NCBI GenBank assembly: GCA_018806985.1
Contig: JADANN010000461.1
Location: forward strand, 3,681,276-3,745,275
DNA: 64,000 bases
Origin: Angiostrongylus vasorum
Taxonomy: Eukaryota > Nematoda > Chromadorea > Rhabditida > Metastrongylidae
Direction of reading: 5' to 3'
Position 1 is the stretch's first letter. Every line of letters starts with the position of its first letter. The notes below the pieces were generated by a model. It searched no databases, had not been told where the DNA came from, and worked only from the letters and a program-made list of their open reading frames with translations. Position numbers and translations under genes: made by a program. Shown in pieces: positions 39,998 through 51,328 of this stretch.

Positions 39998-40235
39998 ATG
40001 GACAAAGCTACTCAAACTCCACGAGCACCACAGAAGGACGCCAGTACACAAACACCAATCAAAGCATTTCACCAGCAGTGCAACTCAAACGAGGCGTTTC
40101 CACCTTACAGGACAAGCCAACATCGCGATGCTATTACTGCTCCATAAAGTACAAGGCCTGTCATCGATGGCGACACAAACGGTTTGACTCTTGGCCGACC
40201 ATTCATCCCATGTGCTCTTGCGAGAGGAGGGGGAA
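39998..40235 (+). other. Short overlapping ORFs between env and the 3' LTR
   Basis: One frame starts ATG at 39998 (DKATQTPRAPQKDASTQTP). An overlapping frame from 40078 contains CYYC, then CHRWRHKRF and CSC. They could be remnants of an accessory gene with a small zinc-binding-like module, or chance frames. Confidence 0.3.
40221..40235 (+). other. Polypurine tract
   Basis: CGAGAGGAGGGGGAA lies immediately before the 3' LTR, the expected site of plus-strand priming, and fixes the LTR start at 40236. Confidence 0.75.
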
Positions 40236-40830
40236 TATAGAGAACATTCTTCACGAACATTGGAATGTTCTCTATGTAAAACTTTTCAAATACGTTCTTT
40301 CATGACTTTTCTCCATGACGATCTGATAACCTTATGTAAAACCTTTCAAATCTTGAGAAATGTTTCCAGCCTCCATCTTTGCGCATATTGTAGCCTAACC
40401 CCGCCTACTGTAGCCTGACTCCGCCGAGCATAAAAGGTATATAAACGGCTCCACGGCTACCTAGCTCATGTCATAGCAATGCTGCCCATGTCACCATGTC
40501 CTCTCCTCACATCCATCCCATGTCATAACAATGCTGACCAAGTCACCATGTCCTTTCCTTACATCCATCTCATGTAGTAGAAGTCATATGACAATCTCTT
40601 CACTGCGCCTATTTATTCCTTGTATCATTGTTGTATTAATTGTACAGCTGTATTTTTATGCCACAATTGTTGTATTATGATAAATAGTTGAATTACCCAA
40701 GTTTGAGGTGTTCGGCATTGTGACTGCTAAACGCAAGAAATCCCGCGTGGCACAGACAAAGGCGAGCAGCTAATCCCGACCAAATCTACGCAACAACTTG
40801 GTATTCCTATATCAACGAGCCGTCCCAGCA
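40236..40830 (+). repeat. 3' LTR
   Basis: 595 bases, homologous to the 5' LTR, with two 52-bp units at 40467 and 40519. It ends CCCAGCA and is followed by CCCCGCTC, the resumed R4 sequence with the 4-bp duplication. Confidence 0.85.
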
Positions 40831-41239
40831 CCCCGCTCTACATCGCAGTCCGGCACCCACGAACACCTCCTAGCCACGATGAGGTGGTAAACCGTTGGGA
40901 GGAGTAGCAATACAACATTAACAACGTGACGATATCCAGAAGGCAAGGAATACTAGTTGAGGGAACCAGCTGACTGAACGAGCTGAGCGAAGTTGAGCGA
41001 AAACACTAAGTGAGTCATAATGCTCTTTATTTTCCTTGCGTAGTGGGCCTAGTTTTGACAGAGGAAACTAGAGACAATGCTCAGAGGGTAATACTAGGAT
41101 GTTCCTCAGCTAGTACGATCTGGTAGAGCTGAAAGTTTAGAATGTTCCTGAAAGCTATACGATAGCTTGTACAAAAAGTTGATTGGCACGGCACATGCTG
41201 CAGGGTGTCTCCAGTTGCGGTTACTTCTTCAATCCTATC

Positions 41240-41405
41240 GATCAGTGCCATCAGCAGTTACCCTGTCAACGGGACCTTTTCTGCGTTTGTTCCCCACCGC
41301 AGACACCTGCTGCCCGGAGTTTTGCAAATATCTTAGCATCATTGAGGTTATATGACACAAAATATCCTGCCGTGAAAAATTATAAAAGGCAGTAAATAAA
41401 AAAGT
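41240..41405 (+). mobile_element. S2 SINE-like repeat
   Basis: GTTTGTTCCCCACCGCAGAC to GGCAGTAAATAAAAAAGTTT. Confidence 0.65.
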
Positions 41406-41640
41406 TTACATATTCAGGCAATAGTTACTATAATTCTAAGAATTTTTGGTTGTCGTTTGATTTGTCATATAAGGCTACTTTCTCCATCAAATTAGCTTCA
41501 TTTAAAGGGATTGGCTAAGGTTCATGTTGAATCTTCTGAAGATTTGTTTCGTGTGTAAGTAGACTTGAAATGCTTCGGAGTAGTCGACGGTTAAAATAAG
41601 GTTGTCGACATGTAAGCTACCCTTTGATTTTGCCACAAGA

Positions 41641-42103
41641 TCACCATTTTCCTTGTACTGGTCGAAGTGAAAGTGGATTGTTCCCGCTAGAAGGAATGGT
41701 GACGTATTTAATCAAAAGATCACCTTGGTGAATCGTGGGGTTTAATCTTACTTGAAGAAGGTGACTTGTGATCCATGTAACAACAGGCGGCGTGTGGCGA
41801 CGGTCTTCTGAATGACATCGGACGTGTAAGAAAGCCTTCTCGATGTCTGAAGAGTACTCGTGACTCGTCCAGTTATAAAGCAAAGGAGGACTGTAAGAAG
41901 TTGAGAAAGGATAACAGGATAACAGGTCCTCGATGCAGGATGTCATCTAGTGAAGGACATTCTTTGTAGTGAGCTGATGTGTCATGAAATATTCTGAGTT
42001 TAGTGGTGCTCTTGTGAGGGATTATAGCGGGTTGGTGAGGAATGTAATTAATTCGCAACTTTATTCTTAACAAACATCGGACTCCGTTTTTTTGTAATTG
42101 CAT
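41641..42103 (-). pseudogene. BEL/Pao reverse transcriptase fragment
   Basis: Two overlapping minus frames, separated by a shift near 41.88 kb, read YIPHQPAIIPHKSTTKLRI, then CPSLDDILHRGP, then DIEKAFLHVR, the catalytic-Asp motif A of BEL/Pao reverse transcriptases. The downstream YxDD motif region is not preserved in an open frame. Confidence 0.7.
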
Positions 42104-42327
42104 TGAATTTTTTCAGTTTTCCTGTGTATAAGTGGCCTAGACGCATCGGAAGGCGATGCAATCCAGATGGGGGGTTCAATATGCGGTTAATCTTTTTCTA
42201 ATTAGGGTCCATGGCTGGTCACATCCGAGTAGGGTTAAAGGTTTTACTGCGGAGTTAGTTTTGTCGATATCGATCTCGAGGTCATTTTTTTGGATGAAGC
42301 CTATATCTTCAGAGATGTTGTAACTGC

Positions 42328-42528
42328 TTAGTGATTGTGCTGTGCGTAAATAGGATACCTAAGTTTGTTAGCCATCAGCTTTCCTTGCTTGCAGCGGGAC
42401 TTTCCATGAGAAATGCTCTTGTACGGTATATCAGATCCGAATGTGTTTGGACGTAATTTAATTTCTTTCTTTGTGGGTAAATGAAGTCCTTTCACGTTTT
42501 TTTCGTCAATAAATGATAACTCGGGCAC
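42328..42528 (-). pseudogene. BEL/Pao pol fragment upstream of RT
   Basis: Minus frame containing FIDEKNVKGLHLPTKKEIK, placed between the gag knuckle and RT as expected for the protease-to-RT linker of the relic. Too short for firm assignment. Confidence 0.4.
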
Positions 42529-42584
42529 ACTTTCTTACATGGCGGGAACTTTTTGTAATTTTTTTGTTGTTCTATTCATCACCT

Positions 42585-42952
42585 CCCAACGGTTTACCGC
42601 CTCATCGTGGGTGGGAGGTGTCCTGGGTGTCGGACTGCGATGTACAGCGGGGATTCATCCCCTGGCAGGGTCTCCCAGGCTGAGAAAAGTCCGGCGCTTC
42701 CATCGGAAGCCTAGCTAAGAGTAAACCAATACCAGAATTCACCACCGTCCTTGTATCAAAGTCGCATGGTGGCAAATCTCCCTCTGATCCAAGGGCTGCG
42801 ACTGCCTGTCGTGGTGAAGACCTGATGCAGACTTTGGCCAGGCCGACCTCGGGACTCCAGGGAACCACAGTGGCTTAACCAGCAAATCTCCGGAAAATGG
42901 AGATTGTGCTGGGGCCCGCACAACCAGTGAGAACGGGCTACTCAAGTATGAA
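42585..42952 (+). mobile_element. R4 retroposon copy
   Basis: Starts CCTCCCAACGGTTTACCGCC and ends CTACTCAAGTATGAAGTATG. TATTCAT occurs on both sides as a possible short duplication. Inserted in the BEL/Pao relic. Confidence 0.7.
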
Positions 42953-43091
42953 GTATGTATTCATTAAGGTCATTTCACTCTTGAATGCGAAGGTTGACTG
43001 CGTTGTTTTGATTGATGGATTCAAACGATTTTTTTTGGGCTGGTGTCTTTTTGCTGACTTGATTGATTTTGGAAATAGAACTGAGCACCTC

Positions 43092-43313
43092 TTATTGTTT
43101 TTCCTTACGTTTGCTGCTGTTAACGTCGTTTTTAAGGTCCACATTCTTTGAACGTTTCAGGGATGTTTTTTCCTTTGTTGCTGAATGGAAACAGCAGGAT
43201 GTGTGGTGTCGTTTCTGGCATCTGTGGCAAGAAGATCCCTTACATTTCAATGTATTGTTTTGACGAGGGTGCACATATATGCAAAATGGCTTGTGGTTAC
43301 CTCTACAATACAT
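43092..43313 (-). pseudogene. Gag zinc-knuckle-like fragment
   Basis: Minus frame with CRGNHKPFCIYVH followed by CKGSSCHRCQKRHHTSCC, a Cys/His spacing like the C-terminal gag region of BEL/Pao elements, then a Lys-rich tail. Its position upstream of pol fits. Confidence 0.55.
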
Positions 43314-43585
43314 GCGGCAAACGGTTTTTGGTTGCGACTTTCAATATTTGTCATTGCTGTCAAGGCTTGTTGCACTAACATGAGTTGATGAGCTGGCCTT
43401 GTGTGGCATCAATTCCTCATTGGTGACAACCTCTTTAAAAATATTAGTTGGTGCATATTGGAGCGTGTGTCAGATGAAGTTTTCTGTGGAGTACTTTGTG
43501 TTGGGTCTCGACGGGAAATTGCGACAATATCTTTTGGTACATGCACTGATTGTTGACACGTTTTACTTCTTATGTTAATTGGGTT

Positions 43586-43969
43586 CCTCCCAACGGTTTA
43601 CCGCCTCATCGTGGATGGGGCGTGTTCCTAGGTGTCGGACTGCGATGTACAGGGGGATTCATCCATCCGGCAGCGTTTCCCAAGCTGAGAAGGAGTCCGG
43701 CGTTTCCATCAAGAAGCCTAGTTAAGAGTAAACCAATACCAGAATCCACCATCGTACTGGTATCAAAGTCGCATGATGGCAAATCTCCCACTGATCCACA
43801 AGGGCTGCGACTGCCTGTGGTGGTGAAGACCGGGGGCAGACTGGCCAGGCTGACCTCGGGTTTCCAGGAAACAATAATGGCTTAACAAGCAAATCTCCGA
43901 AACATGGACATAATGCTGGGGCCCGCACAACCAGTGAGCACGGGCCTTTCAAATATCAAGTATCAAGCA
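43586..43969 (+). mobile_element. R4 retroposon copy with clear 11-bp target duplication
   Basis: Starts CCTCCCAACGGTTTACCGCC and ends CAAATATCAAGTATCAAGCA. The flanks repeat TTAATTGGGTT at 43575-43585 and 43970-43980. The tandem CAAGTAT tail marks the 3' end. No tRNA-like head is evident, so the family may be a truncated LINE or another SINE type. Confidence 0.8.
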
Positions 43970-45077
43970 TTAATTGGGTTATGATTACTTCTTGTCGAAT
44001 TTTTCTAGTCTTCATTGTTTTTGAAAGGATATTTGACGGTCTTCGCATAGTTTTATTTAGTAAATTGGAATTTCTTCATCAATTTTAGAGCTTCTGCTTT
44101 CAAGGAGCTAAACAAATGGTTAAATTTTTTTGAAGGCCAGAGAAATTTGGAAAATGGACATTTGAGTTGAACGTGTCCTAAAAGTTATCTGAGTCCCGTA
44201 TGTCACTGTTGAATGGGATGGGGATTGTGGGTAGTTCCAGATTCTTCACAACCGTAGTGTTGACGTGTGAATCGTTTCCACTGTCTGATTTGAAGAGTTG
44301 TATGATGTTAGTGAGCTCGTGGCATGTGGCTTAAGGGCGTGGTGCAGGCGTAGAGAATTGTGGTATATTCCGATGCACTTGCTAGTGCTTCTACTGCGGC
44401 GGTTGGATATTTTCCAAGATCTTCCTCACCGTTTGGCGGCGTTGAGTGCAATTCCCCCTATTTTTATTGTAAATTCATGCCGTACATATCGAAGTTTCCA
44501 GGCTTTTTTCTATAGCGCCCACTCTTTTTTAGTTGTTGTAGGCTTTCTTAGACGAAGACTATCTTTATTGCCCCTATATGCGAAATTGATCGCTTTTAAT
44601 TGATCCTCTGTGAACCGCGGGATTACCTTTTTCCACATGCTTATTAAGTCTTGAGATTAATCGTTTGTGACTTGCAGTTGCTAGGTGGATACGGCTTGAA
44701 GGGACTTCGGCAATTGTTATATTCTCTTTTTCTTTTTTTGAAATATACGATTGAGCTGATCTGTCTCTTTTGTTAAGTCGGCAGCTGACAGATCCTTTCA
44801 AGCGGTCAATGCAGCAATGAAGGTGACGGCGTTCACAGTGATATAAATGCAGTTTGAATAATTCATTGTTAGAGTTGCTAGCTCGAACTGACTGCTCGTA
44901 TTTTTTTCAAAGAACACAATCTCGAGTTTGTATTACAAGCGTTTATAGCAAAAAAACAACAGTACAATATTAACAGTGTGATGATATACAGAAGCGTGAA
45001 GAATACAAGCGCCAATACCAAGAACGACACTGCAGGAGCTCTCGTAGACCGATGTGCAGTTAACTAACGAAACTACT

Positions 45078-45145
45078 TATCTGTCCTGCGGTCCAAGTTT
45101 TGCAAATATCTCGGCATCATTGTGAAACTGCATATATTCGTACTA
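45078..45145 (+). mobile_element. S2 fragment
   Basis: Short body segment GTCCAAGTTTTGCAAATATC to TCATTGTGAAACTGC. Confidence 0.5.
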
Positions 45146-46001
45146 CAACAGGCGGAGTAGTCAGCGAGTACAAAGAAATGCGATAAAATCACCAAGAATC
45201 GGGTAGCTAATGCTGAGAAATAAGTAGACGAAGCGGGGAAGAGGTGGTAAAAGAATATTTGGGAAGTACATTCTGATAAGGCTGATTAAAAGCACAATAC
45301 GATAGCCACGAATGCTTAAGTCGGATAAAAGTCATACCAGAATCTCTCGTAGTAGATTTATCAGATGGTCATGTGAAAGTTTTACAGAGAACATTACCCT
45401 TAGACGATGACTAAGCAGTGTGAGACAAGTGCATATGTGGATAGAGAATATTTGATATTTATGGGAAGTGTTCTCTGTGCAGTACATCAGTCCTTCTGTA
45501 CACCAAGCGCGCACCGAACGTCGCTGTCAGCAGCACAGTGTGAGATCGACGGTTTCTTTGAAAGCGCACACTGTAAGTGAACTCTCCAATTTAAGTTATT
45601 TCACAAACGCCGAAAAGGGTGTTTTATCTTCTTCACCTTGAATGGTTTTAAGCCAATGTGTTTTCTCGTATGTGTGCGAAGAACCGATGAAGCCGTGAAC
45701 GCCTCTGGATAAAATCAACGCCAATATGGCCGTTTACCGGAATGTGAACGCTGGTGCTGAAATCATGTTTCACAGCTGTACGATGGAGATCTTCAGAAAA
45801 TCATGTCGCTTAGAATACATCTTCCTACGACTTCGCCTTTCTCCATCTTTGTTTTTTTTAATAAATCTGGGTGAGACTAGCCCTCATCAAAACTATGGCC
45901 AACTCGGGATGATAAGAACATTACTTTGAACAGCTTAATTGCTTTACCACATATGTAATATAAGGTGCAGATTTCAATAGTTTGAATCTTTTAAATATTG
46001 C

Positions 46002-47397
46002 TGGATATAACTTTAGTGATGCTGAGATATTTGCAAAACTCTGGACCGCAGGTGCCTATGGTGGGGGAACGAACGCGCTATTGTCCTTTCCGGGGAGTAG
46101 CGCGCTCACCACCACACCATGCGGGTCCTTCGTTTCGCCTGTCTCTCAGCTAGTTCTATTGATCTTTTGCCATCAGCAATCACCCGTGAGCGGGATTGAT
46201 CTGGGGGGCCCAAATCGGCAACGAACCCAGTTAAGCTGAGGCTGCAGTTATAATCACAATTTTGACTTATTATTCACTGCCTACTCTTTTTTTAGCGGCA
46301 GGTTATGCGTTGCGAAATATAACTTTAGTGATGCTGAGATATTTGCAAAACTCTGGACCGCAGGTGCCTATGGTGGGGAACGAACGCGCTATTGTCCTTT
46401 CCGGGGAGTAGCGCGCTCACCACCACACCATGCGGGTCCTTCGTTTCGCCTGTCTCTCAGCTAGTTCTATTGATCTTTTGCCATCAGCAATCACCCGTGA
46501 GCGGGATTGATCTGGGGGGGCCCAAATCGGCAACGAACCCAGTTAAGCTGAGGCTGCAGTTATAATCACAATTTTGACTTATTATTCACTGCCTACTCTT
46601 TTTTAGCGGCAGGTTATGCGTTGCGAAATATAACTTTAGCGCGTTCGTTCCCCACCATAGGCACCTGCGGTCCAGAGTTTTGCAAATATCTCAGCATCAC
46701 TAAAGTTATATTTCGCAACGCATAACCTGCCGCTAAAAAAGAGTAGGCAGTGAATAATAAGTCAAAATTGTGATTATAACTGCAGCCTCAGCTTAACTGG
46801 GTTCGTTGCCGATTTGGGCCCCCCCAGATCAATCCCGCTCACGGGTGATTGCTGATGGCAAAAGATCAATAGAACTAGCTGAGAGACAGGCGAAACGAAG
46901 GACCCGCATGGTGTGGTGGTGAGCGCGCTACTCCCCGGAAAGGACAATAGCGCGTTCGTTCCCCACCATAGGCACCTGCGGTCCAGAGTTTTGCAAATAT
47001 CTCAGCATCACTAAAGTTATATTTCGCAACGCATAACCTGCCGCTAAAAAAAGAGTAGGCAGTGAATAATAAGTCAAAATTGTGATTATAACTGCAGCCT
47101 CAGCTTAACTGGGTTCGTTGCCGATTTGGGCCCCCCCCCCAGATCAATCCCGCTCACGGGTGATTGCTGATGGCAAAAGATCAATAGAACTAGCTGAGAG
47201 ACAGGCGAAACGAAGGACCCGCATGGTGTGGTGGTGAGCGCGCTACTCCCCGGAAAGGACAATAGCGCGTTCGTTCCCCACCATAGGCACCTGCGGTCCA
47301 GAGTTTTGCAAATATCTCAGCATCACTAAAGTTATATTTCGCAACGCATAACCTGCCGCTAAAAAAAGAGTAGGCAGTGAATAATAAGTCAAAATTG
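46002..47397. repeat. Large inverted repeat built from tandem S2 units
   Basis: On the left, S2 units repeat with a 311-312 base period (same landmark at 46009, 46321 and 46632). From 46640 the sequence turns and reads the reverse complement through two more units to 47396. Arms 46002-46639 and 46704-47397 are nearly identical and leave a loop of about 64 bases. The 11-mer ATTGCTGGATA flanks both ends (45997-46007, 47394-47404). Internal differences are mainly homopolymer lengths. Confidence 0.85.
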
Positions 47398-47478
47398 CTG
47401 GATAGTTCGAAATAATTCACAGGGAATGTGATAACAGATAAAAATCAAGCCGTGACAAGTTACCTTTCTCAGCTGGTA

Positions 47479-47665
47479 TTATTTTGGTCCACAGATTTCT
47501 CTAGTACGAGGAATCACGAAGATGCCATCTACATGGCTACTTAAAGTGTATTCATTTGGAGGACAAGTAACCAGAAGAGAATAGACAAGGTCATTCATGT
47601 ACTCTGCTTTCAAGATCCTTCCAAATGGCTCGTCGTCAAAATTCGGCATATTCCCTAGCTTTTTC
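47479..47665 (-). CDS. Possible terminal exon of an unidentified minus-strand gene
   Basis: After an acceptor CATAAACAG the minus strand has a 61-codon frame containing PNFDDEPFGRILKAEYMNDL and CPPNEYTLSSHVDG, stopping at 47479. Composition is protein-like but the family is not recognised. It lies just beyond the right arm of the palindrome at 46.0-47.4 kb and may belong to a disrupted gene. Confidence 0.3.
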
Positions 47666-47729
47666 CTGTTTATGTGACTCAGAAAAGTATGGATAGAAAG
47701 TGAAGACCCGTAGATCGCCAATCGCATAA

Positions 47730-48538
47730 AGAGAGATGGGTGAAATGGAGAAACTCCAGCTGACCAAAAGAGAGAGACGTACAGATGAAAAGCGATAAAA
47801 GCTTCTCAGGAAAATGGCTAGTTTACGCACTATTGAGGATGGATGTTTTACACTGATCTTCGAAAATTTGCTAATAATTGCTTCATCTCTTCCTTTTCGT
47901 GACTTATGCTCTTCCTATGTGCACGGAAATAATTCAGGCTTTCAAGTATTAAGCAAAAATATCTCAGCGTTGAGTTTTGTACTTTAGTCACAATAGTAAA
48001 TAGTTGAAAACTACGGATCTCTGGAAGCGGTACCGAAGCCTATTTGTTCTGGCAAAGTGAAATTCCGATTCTCTAAAGCACATAGAACTTAATTTTGATG
48101 TCGATCTTCAATTTTTTTGAGGATTTGTTTTAGACAGACTTGGAATATTTGTAAGAGTTAGATATATCAGTGGATCAATAAGGCAAAAGTTTGTTCTAGG
48201 TTTGTCAAGTTCTCAGTCTCAAGTACCTCAGCTGTCGAAATGCCAGCATCGTCCACTGTATGTCGAGCATATAAGGCGAATTTTAATTAGTAGTTAATCG
48301 TTATTCCAATTTCAGTCGCTAAATTGGATAACTGGAAGTTTACTTAATGGGTATTTGTGAAGAAAAGCCATTCCTAATGGCTATGATTACCTTCACCCAA
48401 TAGACCTGCTCTCTAGCTGACCATTAGAGCGAGTCCAGTGGGTGGCAGAAAAGTCGCTGCATGTTGTTTTTGTTGTACCAGAGTTAACTGACTTGCTTTA
48501 TGGGTGATTGCTCATGACAGCGTTAGGTAGGAAACTAG
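47730..48538. other. No gene recognised
   Basis: No frame or repeat supported. Confidence 0.35.
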
Positions 48539-48722
48539 CTGAGAGAAACGTAGAGCAAAGGCATCCGTGGCGCAGTGTGTAATGCGCGAGCTCCCGGAAA
48601 GTAATCGTGGTTCGATCTGGCCTAGGGTTCAAGCTTTGCGAATATCTCAGCATTGTTGTGGCTGTATTTCACACCATACCATACTGTGGGAATTTATAGT
48701 AGGCAGCAAATAAAAGGTTACC
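48539..48722 (+). mobile_element. S2 SINE-like repeat
   Basis: Head GGCATCCGTGGCGCAGTGTG with a fairly intact B box GTGGTTCGATCTGG, which best shows the tRNA origin of the family; tail GGCAGCAAATAAAAGGTTA. Confidence 0.7.
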
Positions 48723-49911
48723 ATTGTGATTTGTTTCATTCAATAGAGGGACGTGGATAGTCTCATATTTCTTTAGTGATCTTAGTCGAAAATTTTGACG
48801 ACTGTGCCTGAGGGCATACATTTTGCGTACGGAATAATAAGGAAGCTCACTTAGATAGATGTCTAGAAGTTGACGGCCTGGTTGTTTTCTTGTCGAAACA
48901 GCTACAACTTTGATGGCTTCTTAAGCTTTCCGAGCTGCTTAACTCCTCTTTTCCGCTCATACTGAATAATGTGAAGAAGAAGAAGAAGAAGAAGTCAGAA
49001 TATTAGCCGAATAAGCTTATTGGTCAAGCTTGTGCTAGCTTCTCACAGAAGGAATACATGCTGAACAGTGTGTCTTGGCTTGTGCAGCTTATTATTACTT
49101 CCGATGCTTTTGATAACGTGTTTCCGCGATTAGATAACAGTTTTGATAAGGCAATAACAACGTACCGATGTGATTTGACTTGTTACACTTACACTCATAC
49201 GCGTTCATTACATAGGTATAACTACATGAAGACGGTGAACATGGAGGTTCCTGCTATTAACCAAAGAAAATAGGAGGTGAAATGTGTGCGGATCTCGTGA
49301 GATTTCAGAACGTTCGAAAGGAAAACAGTGAAAAAGTGGGATATTTGGAAATTCAACAGTTGGTTGCAAGTTTAGAAATCCAAAGGGAAAGGGTTGGAAA
49401 AATTTTTACAAGGAAAAGTCCGTTGTTTTCCCTATCAACATGCAGTGATCTCATGGAAAATATTTGCTTAGCATATATGACAGAAGAGCTGTAAATCTGA
49501 TTTGCACGTTAGTGTCTCAGTTTCAGTTTTGGGAGCAATTTTGCAACTTCGATATAGAGACCACGATGGCACTATCTTCACAGAAAACAATGCAAAATAA
49601 GTTAAACTGATCTATCTCAACCGTTTCCTCCATCTCTACTGTTCACGCCAATCATATCGTTACTTTATATGGAGATTAGGTTCTTCTACAGACTAATTTT
49701 CAACACGTATATGCATTGATTTCAAGTCAAGTTTTTCCCGGCTGTTATATCTGCTGGAGGTCTTATGATATACACATTTTCTATTGAATTCTCGTCCAAC
49801 AGTGATTTACGTGGCATCTTCCGTGAAAAGCTATCAATGCACTTAATAATTTAGAGAAAAACCTGTTCATATAATGTATAACTTTTTTTTCAGCGCCCAT
49901 TATTTTGGATT
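48723..49911. other. No gene firmly supported
   Basis: A 70-codon + frame at 49282-49494 (VRKENSEKVGYLEIQQLVAS) follows GGAGGTGAAATG, but without splice or homology support; the GAA microsatellite lies here. Confidence 0.3.
48972..48994. repeat. (GAA)n microsatellite
   Basis: Seven GAA units. Confidence 0.85.
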
Positions 49912-50100
49912 AGCTGAAAGAAAGGCAAAGCAAAGGCCTTGGTGGTACAGCGAGCAGCACGTGAGTACCCGGAAAGGGGAATCACGTGTTCGAAGTTGAC
50001 ATGGGGTTCTGGAGTTTTGCAAATATCTCAGCATTGTTTCGCATGTATTTTACATAACATTCTGTCATGAAAAAGTAGTCTGCAATAAATAGAAAGTTTG
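49912..50100 (+). mobile_element. S2 SINE-like repeat
   Basis: AGCTGAAAGAAAGGCAAAGC, head TTGGTGGTACAGCGAGCAGC, tail GTCTGCAATAAATAG; adjoins an S1 copy. Confidence 0.7.
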
Positions 50101-50126
50101 GTTTCTTCTCTTTTAGAAAGTTAAGT

Positions 50127-50412
50127 AGGGGCGCCTGTAGCGCAGTGGTCGGAGGCGCCGTGCAATATGCATGGGATCGATCCACGCGCCCCAGGCTCAC
50201 CAAGCCTTCCATCTCTCCGGGGTCGGCAAGTTGGTACAAGACTCATCTGGGAGGATAATAACACTGGCTTAATATATCGGCCAGCCACCGCGAGTCATTG
50301 TAAAGGACAGATGTCCATGGAATCACCTTCAACGACGCTTGATAAAGTCGAATCCATAGCGCATCCGTCAGCGATAGATCAACGCCGAGAGCATTATCCT
50401 TCATTCTTTTAT
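50127..50412 (+). mobile_element. S1 SINE copy
   Basis: Head GGGGCGCCTGTAGCGCAGTG, one of the best preserved; immediately follows an S2 copy. Confidence 0.87.
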
Positions 50413-51328
50413 TACTGTAGTGTCCCGAGTTGCTCTTGTGTTGTTCATGCGGGATGACGAATGAGTGTCACCCAGAAAAAAAATCGATTTGTGAAAAGGC
50501 GCCAGATCACATGCCATAGTAAGGCGTTCGTCTTTCTGCTTCATCTTTTTTTCTTTCCGGACCTTTGAAATTTGTCCAAAGCGCTTAAAGTTGATGTTTT
50601 TCATTCTCGTGCTAGGATCCGGAAGGTCACTTCAAAAATAATCACCCTTTTGCCTTTGTGTTCTGTGTGTACCTAGATAATAAAGTGTAGCGTTAATAGC
50701 GTAAACCCTCGTGTTAGCTCAACAGTCCAAGGTGTTGATTATTACTACCGAGGTTAAAGGACGGTCGATTTGAAAATAAACAGCCGCGTTTTCACTATGG
50801 TCTTTTTTAAAGTTAACTACTATTTGTAAGGTTTGCGTACAACATCTTCTGAAATGGTATCCTTTCATGTCCTACTGAGCAGATGAGTTCAGCTCTCTTC
50901 ATTGGGCTTCTCTTCTTAAGTAAGGCTGTGTCGACGTCTTCGTGCCGTAGCAAATATTTCATTCAGGGAGAACAACATATGACAGGAAAGAAACTCAGCT
51001 CCAGAAATATCTGAGTTCCATTCCACTCGAAGCAATTTACGTAGTGGCTTGCTCTACCTGTGTTTTGGGAATGATGTAGGGGACTAAAAAAGAAGGTATA
51101 ATTAATCGAAGAAATAGATTTCTGAACCACTACACGACCGATTTTACAGGGCTGGCATTAAGTTTTCTCATTGTTCTTTTTTCTCTGGGATAAATTTAAC
51201 CTTTGTGCGATTTGATAACGTTTTTAAGCTGAAGTTTCTTGGAAATTGTCATAAAAAATGAGATTGTCGGTCTATTATCGGTATTTAGAAAAAATGCATT
51301 TATGTCGTTTATATTCTGGTCTATTTAT
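50413..51328. other. No gene recognised
   Basis: Contains only the short repeat block at 50732-50777 shared with 137-183. Confidence 0.35.

Larger units (their letters stand above)
36581..40830 (+). mobile_element. LTR retroelement (BEL/Pao-like) with env-like gene but no gag-pol
   Basis: Layout: 5' LTR 36581 to about 37437, an extended tRNA-Gly-complementary PBS from 37445, a broken env-like gene to 39734, a polypurine tract and the 3' LTR 40236-40830. Flanking CCCC on both sides fits a 4-bp target-site duplication inside an R4 repeat whose uninterrupted sequence is known from other copies in the window. There is no room for gag or pol: env begins about 100 bases after the PBS starts. Nematode Cer7-type elements are known to carry phlebovirus-glycoprotein-like env genes, and this one fits that type. 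LTR divergence and frameshifts show an old insertion. Confidence 0.82.
36264..40902 (-). mobile_element. R4 retroposon copy, split by the env LTR element
   Basis: R4 sequence runs 36264-36580 and resumes at 40831-40902. It is bounded by the 11-bp duplication AGTAGCAATAC at 36253-36263 and 40903-40913. The tail side is on the left (TTAATACTTGATACTTGAA read on +), so the element lies on the minus strand. Confidence 0.75.
41480..44900 (-). mobile_element. Decayed BEL/Pao gag-pol relic
   Basis: Minus-strand fragments in gag-to-pol order: basic gag-like sequence near 44.6-44.8 kb, a zinc-knuckle-like segment at 43.1-43.3 kb, a stretch before RT at 42.33-42.53 kb, and reverse transcriptase at 41.64-42.10 kb. 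Two R4 insertions (42.6-42.95 and 43.59-43.97 kb) interrupt it. It may be the gag-pol type from which the env element derives, but it lies in opposite orientation outside that element's LTRs. Confidence 0.6.

Noticed and set aside
46002..47397. CRISPR-like array or DNA transposon with long terminal inverted repeats
   Set aside because: Units are 311 bases without spacers, match dispersed S2 copies elsewhere, and no transposase lies inside.
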